From Bacteroidota bacterium (lineage in GTDB: Bacteria > Bacteroidota > Bacteroidia > Cytophagales > Cyclobacteriaceae): 64,000 nt of DNA. The notes below the pieces were generated by a model that made no database searches, was not told where the DNA came from, and saw only the letters and a list, made by a program, of their open reading frames with translations. Shown one piece after another: positions 61,401-64,000 of this stretch; position 1 is the stretch's first letter, and every line of letters starts with the position of its first letter. The position numbers and the translations under genes were made by a program. Where the stretch lies: NCBI GenBank assembly GCA_018267215.1, contig JAFDYX010000002.1:62001-126000 (forward strand), read 5' to 3'.

Positions 61401-64000
61401 ATAGTTGCTGTTCCTGAAAGTACTGAGTTGGAAGGCCTCGGGTTAACGATGATGGTAGCCGTAGGGCTATTGACTGCCGCACAGACAGATCCATTTTGAA
61501 TGACAGCATAAAATTGATAAGTAGTTTGGACACCACCCACTATTGGAATAGTGGCAGCCGTGATGTTGGCTGTAGTACCTGTCCCTAAAGCTGCATTGGG
61601 TGAAAACCCTCCTCCATTTACTTGCATCTGCCAACTTTTAACCGTCCCACGTATTCCGGAAACACTCACGGCAGCAGGTACAGCCCCCTCGCAGATCGTC
61701 TGGCTCGGAACACTGATGGCCCCCCCATTACTAACTCCCCACACATTAACTGAAACATTGGTCGTATTATTAGGGCAATTGGTAAGTGGGATAATATTGT
61801 AAGGTGCAGGAAGTGCCGGTGGGGGCGCTGGCGATACTACCGGGCTATTGATTGCAACCGTGGGGCTGCCGGTGTATTGTAATTTTACGCTGATGTTATT
61901 ATTTGTAAAAGTGACCGGCTGAGGCGATAAACTAAATGTAGCATTCGTGGTCGTTCCTTGCGAGGCAGAAAGTGTTACCTGCGGCCCAAACGCCTGACTC
62001 CAAAAATCGTTCGTCACAAAATTGATCGCCCCGTTTTCCGGGGCAATGCCGGTATTGGTGAACGTATTGACCGGTAGTGTTTTAGGCGTAGTCGGTGCGG
62101 ATGAGGTATAAGTCTGTGTCGTGTTGTTACACACATCCGTTGGCCCACTTGTAATACTTGGTGTATTACCCTGAATATCAGGTTGCTGGAAAATGACTAC
62201 CTCTACCGGGGTACTCTCGCACGTTGAGGTGCCCGAAGCTGCCGTTTGTGTAGCCCATAGTGAATAATACGCGCCATTGGTATTATTAGTGGCAAAAGTA
62301 CCTATCCCACCCCGAGCCGTGTACACATTAGCAGGAAAATTCAAGCTGTTATTTCCGTTGGGGTTAGTCATGGGCGTCAGCACGGAAGCCTGAGGATTGG
62401 ATTTATACCAGTTAACCCCCGTGCGCGACCCACCAATAGAGCTGGTTGCCGTAAAATTGATGCCCCCGATGGCGTTGGCACCATCATAACACCGTGCAAG
62501 TCCCACAGAAGCCAATGGCGGAGGGGCTGTAACGATCTGCACATACTGACCTGTAACCGTGCCTGTAAACTCTACCGGGTTATAACCGAGGTTATAAGGG
62601 TTACAGGCATTCCAATATTGAATGGTAACATAAAATTTTTGCCCCGTAACCTGCCCCAAGGCAGACGAGGTGGTAATCAACAGGCTGGTCAGCCCCGAGG
62701 CAGTAGCTGTTAAAGGGACATTTAAAGCAATTACACCATTGGCATCGGGCACACCAAGGCCACCGGCACCGGATGGCACATAGCCATTTACCGTAGCGGG
62801 CACACCCGGGGTGCCGGGCGGAGGTGATGCATTGTAAGCTGCCGATATCAACGGATTGCCAACCAGCGAAGCATTCAGCGCACCGCCTGCTCCGGTTACG
62901 GCAAAACCATTGACCACGATATTGGGTATGTTATTGGCAGGCACACTGGAGTTTTGTCCTCCATAAATAAAACGCACCCACCGCTGGGCACTATTGACCG
63001 GACCATTGTAAGCGCCTTGCCCGGGTACGGGCAATGTAGTGCCATTGCCCATACAGTTAAATACCGATAAATCTGTAAAGCTTACACCGACATTAGACCC
63101 CAAACACACTTGGTCGGAGGTGGGTGTAGCCGGAGGGGTGGTAGCTTGTAAGTTTAAAACACCGGGGTTTTGGTTATCCCAGTCGAAAGAAATGAACTCC
63201 TGGCTTTTTAAATTCGCTCCAAAGTTACAGCCATAATAAGCAGCGTTAAATGGATAGGTAACAGCATTGAAGTTACACAAGCCCGATCCTTTGGGGTAGA
63301 TAAAAGCATTAGTACCATCCAGTACGCCCAAACCAGCGTTGAAACTGGAACGATAGGTGAGAAACATTTCAGGATAGGGCGTGGCAGGAGGAGAATAGAT
63401 TGTTGATGTGGTTGTACCGGAATTGGCTACTGTAATACCCGAATACCAAGTGGTGCCTCCCGCATCTGAAAACCACCCTTGTAAGCCAGTAGTTGTGTTG
63501 CCCGGGTCGTTCCATTTAGTAACCAGAGTTTCGTTAGCAATAGCAAACTTAGAACTGTTGAGCCACCGCACAGAGTACCGATAAGTCCAGCGCCAAAATG
63601 AGGTGTTGACCGGAGCACACTGGATGGGTGAACTCGCATTACCATAGCTCAGAAAATTAACATCCGCACAGGTAGCGCTATAGTTGTTTTTACAGGTAAA
63701 GTTTGAAAAATTGGCGGCCGGGTTTCCGCTGCCCCCGGTAGTCAGCGTGTTTCCGGTATTAGTAAAACTAACCTTTACCACTTCACCCTTCAATACCCAC
63801 TTTGGGTGGCCTGGTATGACGGAAGCATCAAATGCCACACGTACGGTAGCAGCAGCTCCATTTACTATGGGGTAGGTAGTTACTCCCGTAAAGGGAATAG
63901 TTGCCACAATGGTAACCGGATTTCCATTGACAGTAATCGCCCATTGCCCTATCGAGGAAGTGCCCGTTAGTGTTACCGCCCCGCCCGATCCATTGTCAAA
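49487..64000 (-). CDS. Giant T9SS type B adhesin with tandem Ig/PKD-like modules (5' end beyond window)
   Basis: The frame is open from 49487 to the right edge, giving 4837 visible residues. The GTG at 63907 is internal, because residues continue upstream without a stop (…GSGGAVTLTGTSSIGQWAIT). The visible N-terminal region (about 61000-64000) is irregular. From 58272 to 52734, Ig/PKD-like modules repeat every 104 residues, each with VCS near its start, a C-x-G near its end and a closing INPEPV. PKD domains follow near the C-terminus (FDWDFGDGE, near 49945), and a CHU_C type B sorting domain (IPNAFTPS..., YDRWGNLIFES, GWDGYDQNG, GVYVYKL) ends the protein. It is probably secreted by the type IX system and held on the surface with the SprF-like neighbour, like SprB-type gliding adhesins. 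Confidence 0.93.
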   Translation of the reverse strand, partial: FDNGSGGAVTLTGTSSIGQWAITVNGNPVTIVATIPFTGVTTYPIVNGAAATVRVAFDASVIPGHPKWVLKGEVVKVSFTNTGNTLTTGGSGNPAANFSNFTCKNNYSATCADVNFLSYGNASSPIQCAPVNTSFWRWTYRYSVRWLNSSKFAIANETLVTKWNDPGNTTTGLQGWFSDAGGTTWYSGITVANSGTTTSTIYSPPATPYPEMFLTYRSSFNAGLGVLDGTNAFIYPKGSGLCNFNAVTYPFNAAYYGCNFGANLKSQEFISFDWDNQNPGVLNLQATTPPATPTSDQVCLGSNVGVSFTDLSVFNCMGNGTTLPVPGQGAYNGPVNSAQRWVRFIYGGQNSSVPANNIPNIVVNGFAVTGAGGALNASLVGNPLISAAYNASPPPGTPGVPATVNGYVPSGAGGLGVPDANGVIALNVPLTATASGLTSLLITTSSALGQVTGQKFYVTIQYWNACNPYNLGYNPVEFTGTVTGQYVQIVTAPPPLASVGLARCYDGANAIGGINFTATSSIGGSRTGVNWYKSNPQASVLTPMTNPNGNNSLNFPANVYTARGGIGTFATNNTNGAYYSLWATQTAASGTSTCESTPVEVVIFQQPDIQGNTPSITSGPTDVCNNTTQTYTSSAPTTPKTLPVNTFTNTGIAPENGAINFVTNDFWSQAFGPQVTLSASQGTTTNATFSLSPQPVTFTNNNISVKLQYTGSPTVAINSPVVSPAPPPALPAPYNIIPLTNCPNNTTNVSVNVWGVSNGGAISVPSQTICEGAVPAAVSVSGIRGTVKSWQMQVNGGGFSPNAALGTGTTANITAATIPIVGGVQTTYQFYAVIQNGSVCAAVNSPTATIIVNPRPSNSVLSGTATICSGATTNLSVAITGGVGPFTVVYNPGGVSVAGYSSGNNIPVSPAANTTYSLVSVTDTNGCTSASVSGTPTVTVRNLSAVITSTGATSLCPAPVPGNSTTIAFTITDSNGNALTTYTVNYQDNLGNLYTTGAGYVSGSNVTLTNIASTRTFTITSITDPSGCTTSPNTGSVAITVGSAPASAIFSGGGSVCLNGTLNLKLNITGGVSPYQVTIPGINGGVAFAYINNANIAVPTSSVGTTNYTATVITDACGAPLPLASISGNPQTVVVNPLPIGSNTTPAAVCSQTNLNINPQSNITNGVASTFTWTAVYTGGMTGPASGSGNITGVVVNKSSAAQTATFTVTPTSVTGSCPGATFTVTQSVNPEPVSTSPTLTALCSPATININPQTQGVSAGGGNNVASTFAWTGSYGALTGGVASGTGNITGMTLTNTTGASINAVFTVTPTAVTGSCVGSNFTFTLPINPLANITAQPANDIKCATKNSSFSVTATGPGLSYQWQVSTDGGTTWTNLTNVAPYSTVTTTTMNITGVTNAMNNNQYRAVVTTLTNGVSCPTNSNAATLTVNPLPTTTDPAPALCEDVYLGGSHAGVDLTGYNAAVTNAPTVAWYNDPGHISPVGTPTNVTVTNGKIYYFVATSGAGCISNGQITFTVNPLPQAVTQNQSYCEDHSGATPIPPHSNSHAGIDLTGFNLAVAGGSLANRSVAWYSDAALTVLVPTPTNYTLAPVLPATSTTLYAKVTNTLTSCTNSANINLTILPRPIDNALSGNASVCTGSSILLYQMDPTQNPGSNYTWSVVGTPPAAVTVFGGGGTNTSNFFVLLKFPSATGTVAVNVYETLNGCTGNTSTMNITVNAAPSANSITGVTQVCTNQTSVPYAVASPNATSTYTWTVTPDASDAGPVTVNGSAINVNFGMLSPISISVTETASSGCVGSPATVGVTVNPRPAMTSASNSTMCSGQVPALVFTSNIASTYAWTVTNITGSITGVVNGQSGSGNLSSTFTAGVLRNQSGAVGSITFNVTPTATAAPNCAGTTQSVVLTVNPEPVLVTPQTTSICSGSAVNYTILLSPLNLPAGTVFSWPLPTMSDASTQGSAITNMNVPISDVLTNTSSADITATYVVTPQSGLGCIGATQNVVVTVHPQPAINVVSPSVCSGSAIGVSFTKTAGSPVINNYNITSVTVPGGLVAAGSNAVIPATGVSASYISNDSYLNTTLGALTVQYVVVPTTSSGCLGNPTTINVTVNPQPSLSGSLDNTVCSEVATGLTLGIAPGSVPAAGYNVVGITIAPGLVAGGSNAIVPASGVAAGYLSADQFTNTGSVPLNVVYQVVPVSTLGCNGNPPKSITITIKPEPVVANGLNASVCSRSATGLTLNTNGTSVAAANYNITAQTIAPGLVVGGANAAVPATGVPAGYLAGDVFTNTTNAALTVTYTVVPVSASPCTGQPKVITITINPEPVMSPAVGSTVCSRGAIGLTLNTNGTSVGAANYNITARSISAGLTPNVGNAAVPASAVPSNYLAADVYTNTGAVPLTVTYTVVPVGAIGGCLGVPQVITVTINPEPVMSPSLGGSVCSTVPIGLVLNTNGSSVAATTYNVTAITVAGGLTPGSNAVVPASNVAAGYLSGDVYTNSGNTPLNVVYTVVPISGAGCLGNPLNITLVVNPGPVISNSLNATVCSKAAIGLTLNTNGTSVAAANYNISSVSIDPGLTAGGTNAVVPASNVVSTYLLNDKYTNTGNTSLSVVYTVVGVSALGCPGPSKTITIIINPEPVLSGSLGNTVCSSTATGLTLNTNGSSVVATSYNITGRTIAGGLTPKGTNAIVPASAVAANYLAGDIFTNISTLPLNVTYTVVPVSGAGCAGQPVTITMVINPEPVLSSSLNATLCSETATNLTLATNGTSVAAASYNITNISLAAGLTPNGANAVIPSSGVSNSYLANDKFTNTTGGALTATYTIVPVSGAGCAGAPVNVVMTINPEPVVSSLLNNTVCSDVATGLTLNTNGTSVAALNYNITVITIAPGLTAAGTNAVVPATGIAASYLAADKFTNITTGPLNVTYTVVPVSGANCAGAPKVITMTINPKPVMAVSPVTQCSGVAIGLTLATSISSVSAQNYNITAMTIPPGLTAAGTNATVPASGVNAGYLAGDQFTNTGAGNLTVVYTVVPVSASGCAGQSMSVNVTIQPEPVVATTLNNTLCSRLPINLTLATNGTSVGAANYNITAISITAGLVASGTNAVVPASGVVATYLQNDVYTNTTNSALTVSYTVIGVSAATCMGNPQVITMTINPEPVVSTLLNTTKCSGTNIALTLNTNGSSVSAATYNITARTIAAGLTPAPTNAIVPATGVAANFLASDKYTNTGNAALLVTYTVVPVSAANCLGQPQIITITINPEPVIPTLDTSVCSSVATGLTLTTNGTSVSASGYNIISVTVGGSLVAAGGNAVVPATGVAANYLAADVFKNTANFSQTVTYVAAPVSAATCMGQNKTIILTINPEPVGNNFTDPQCATTLNHSIVSQITNGVSSVFTYTVSSNNPGVPAAANRTIASASNITDTYTNNTGLPATITYTITPFSSGNNCQGQTFNYIAIISSTPVGANTTLAAVCSHNAFTVNPQTQISNGVISTFSWTAVYDPGLTGGTGSGTGNITGTLTNPTGGALNATYTVTPSAAPCVGTTFTIILPINPEPVMDPTLSPKTICSNNITSTNPTNIVLNTNGTSVAAATYDVSLVSQDAGLTGSPTTGASLGANAIKNDAYNNVGPVSLKVVYQVIPKSAAGCTGAPFNISVTVNPEPVVAALSNTVCSRDVTSILLTTNGTSIGAASYQLMAVTVPGTITANPSNTVVSTTGGIPLIKNDSYTNTTSGAVTVTYSILGISASGCRGLAQNVTAIINPEPIMVPGAVSVCSGVVSGIVLGAAGGSAAISQYNLNQILASSGVTPSGTNAGLGTYATNNFLANDVFTNTTNSPQNVVYTIVPSTASTCHGQPQTVTLTVNPAPALANLNKTVCSTSPTGITLTTTPTSVPAASPNGYNITNILIQGGLTQTAGNTGSPRNGVTNAEISGDKFTNSTNGTLTVTYSIAPVSTLGCIGPVGTVALTVEPTIQATVTPASLAQSICSNATTNIALSSPSIPSTGAASVSFNYTATSNIGGSLSGFSPAMSNLPPGSIQDNLVNVSNGAGNVTYKITAMANGAGGGAGCSSAPVSFVVTVDPLPKLIASPLISTVCSQVASNITLNSPTTPSAGTVQFNVISATPTGGITLSSPAVPVATYANHASIVDTWSNTTVNQQTVTYILQPVVSGGLGCQGNNTSITLNVNPLPVLTATSQAPICSDSTVNISLTSNVVGTINTWSTSVSPSGSVTGAGSGSGNLILQSLRNTGSVPSTVTYTITPKAANCTNTPLVINVTVNPTPTISGLPLTKTVCYGAPLALPLTSPVTGVNYAWTVDPNNSGVPLSGSASGAGANSAATINVAAVSDTLSFSSDNFTYYITPTGPAPTFCPGLQKTVSIQAGARMKAKFLNDSINNICDGTKDFLQVQLNGQAPFTLVYNDGSNQTLTKVANFKAIAITPAVNTTYKLVSMTDNLGCPQALNSQVVYNVFPKLTAAFTVGTVPQFSGGNSTVVFTNTSTPQDNTKYSYVWNFGVDSSPDSVNNVGPNLSVNYSSPGRKIISLIVTNLAANSVGLSCYSKMTTQSINILVAPVIAAFQATPPASCFPSNLIVTQNTSGGDQSSWQVTDGNNNIVAQSSAPLPVFNITQPGKYYISLTAIYSKTGQQNTLTQGPFIIYDKPHAAFLASPPTVYVPDTPMKFINNSVGATEFDWDFGDGETSISFEPSNTYKFEGVFNVTLIASNDHGGGVICRDTTTQKVVAKQGGVAKIPNAFTPSTAGPSGGVSGGSNDANNYIFLPQVKGVEEFNLQIYDRWGNLIFESNNQTVGWDGYDQNGRLMHAGVYVYKLTLRLSDQQRTTQVGDVTLIR
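52734..58272 (-). repeat. Tandem array of about 312-bp coding repeats in the adhesin gene
   Basis: The NPEPV boundary codons recur at about 52734, 53040, 53358, 53926, 54238, 54549, 54861, 55169, 55482, 55794, 56106, 56417, 56727, 57042, 57354, 57669, 57978 and 58272. Most intervals are 306-318 bp. One interval (53358-53926, 568 bp) holds two shorter modules of a different type. Copies are diverged at DNA level, often keeping phrases such as NTNGTSVAAANYNIT, so they are ancient duplications with occasional homogenisation. Confidence 0.85.

Noticed and set aside
51207-63875. Many plus-strand frames of 60-100 codons within the giant adhesin gene
   Set aside because: They are antisense shadows created by the T/V/G/N-rich repeat codons and show no start or family signals.
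63905-63907. GTG as the start of the giant protein
   Set aside because: The reading frame stays open to the window edge with module-like residues upstream, and there is no signal peptide after the GTG.

Overview
The window looks like chromosomal DNA of a free-living Bacteroidota, probably a Cytophagales-type bacterium. Supporting signs are a PorP/SprF-type outer-membrane protein next to a giant adhesin with a type B (CHU_C) type IX secretion sorting domain, several TAnnTTTG promoter cores (the Bacteroidota -7 element) just upstream of start codons, SPOR/TonB/BamA-like envelope genes, and two-FtsX-domain ABC permeases. I see no phage, insertion sequence, CRISPR array or rRNA. One tRNA (Gly, anticodon CCC) is present.

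Layout. 1-6834: an ABC efflux locus (partial MacB-like permease, ATPase, HlyD/MacA adaptor, all minus strand), divergent from a sigma-54 response regulator and a histidine kinase. Tandem palindromes of one architecture (GTYCR-N4-YGRAC) lie upstream of both the adaptor and the permease, and the adaptor has a good -24/-12 match, so the two-component pair probably activates the efflux genes next to it. 6849-10868: an ECF sigma factor with a small membrane protein, a divergent small membrane protein, and a second MacB-like permease. 11026-13762: PadR repressor and PspC/GIN-domain membrane protein. 13868-19736: an HGSNAT-like acyltransferase, a second ECF sigma/putative anti-sigma/outer-membrane protein cluster, a TetR regulator and an acyltransferase-3 protein.

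19874-33273 is mainly housekeeping: ung, apaG, a methyltransferase, a coiled-coil membrane protein, an unrecognised 474-residue protein, a TerB-like protein, an overlapping PPK2/Gfo-Idh-MocA pair, a CoA-binding protein overlapping an FAD oxidoreductase, tyrS, and a PAP2-like/PhyH/SDR trio that may modify lipids. 33270-41047 is a minus-strand envelope series: TPR protein, beta-barrel, SPOR protein, TonB-like protein, BamA-like protein. 41164-45591 holds GH2 and GH16 glycosidases, the tRNA, maf and thyA.

45631-64000 is the surface region: two paralogous lipoproteins, a DUF4159 protein, the PorP/SprF-like protein, and more than 14.5 kb of one open reading frame that runs off the right edge. That frame encodes a secreted protein of at least 4837 residues, built largely from Ig/PKD-like modules that repeat about every 312 bp. 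The most distinctive observations are the enhancer architecture of the efflux locus and the modular giant adhesin with its adjacent SprF-like partner.
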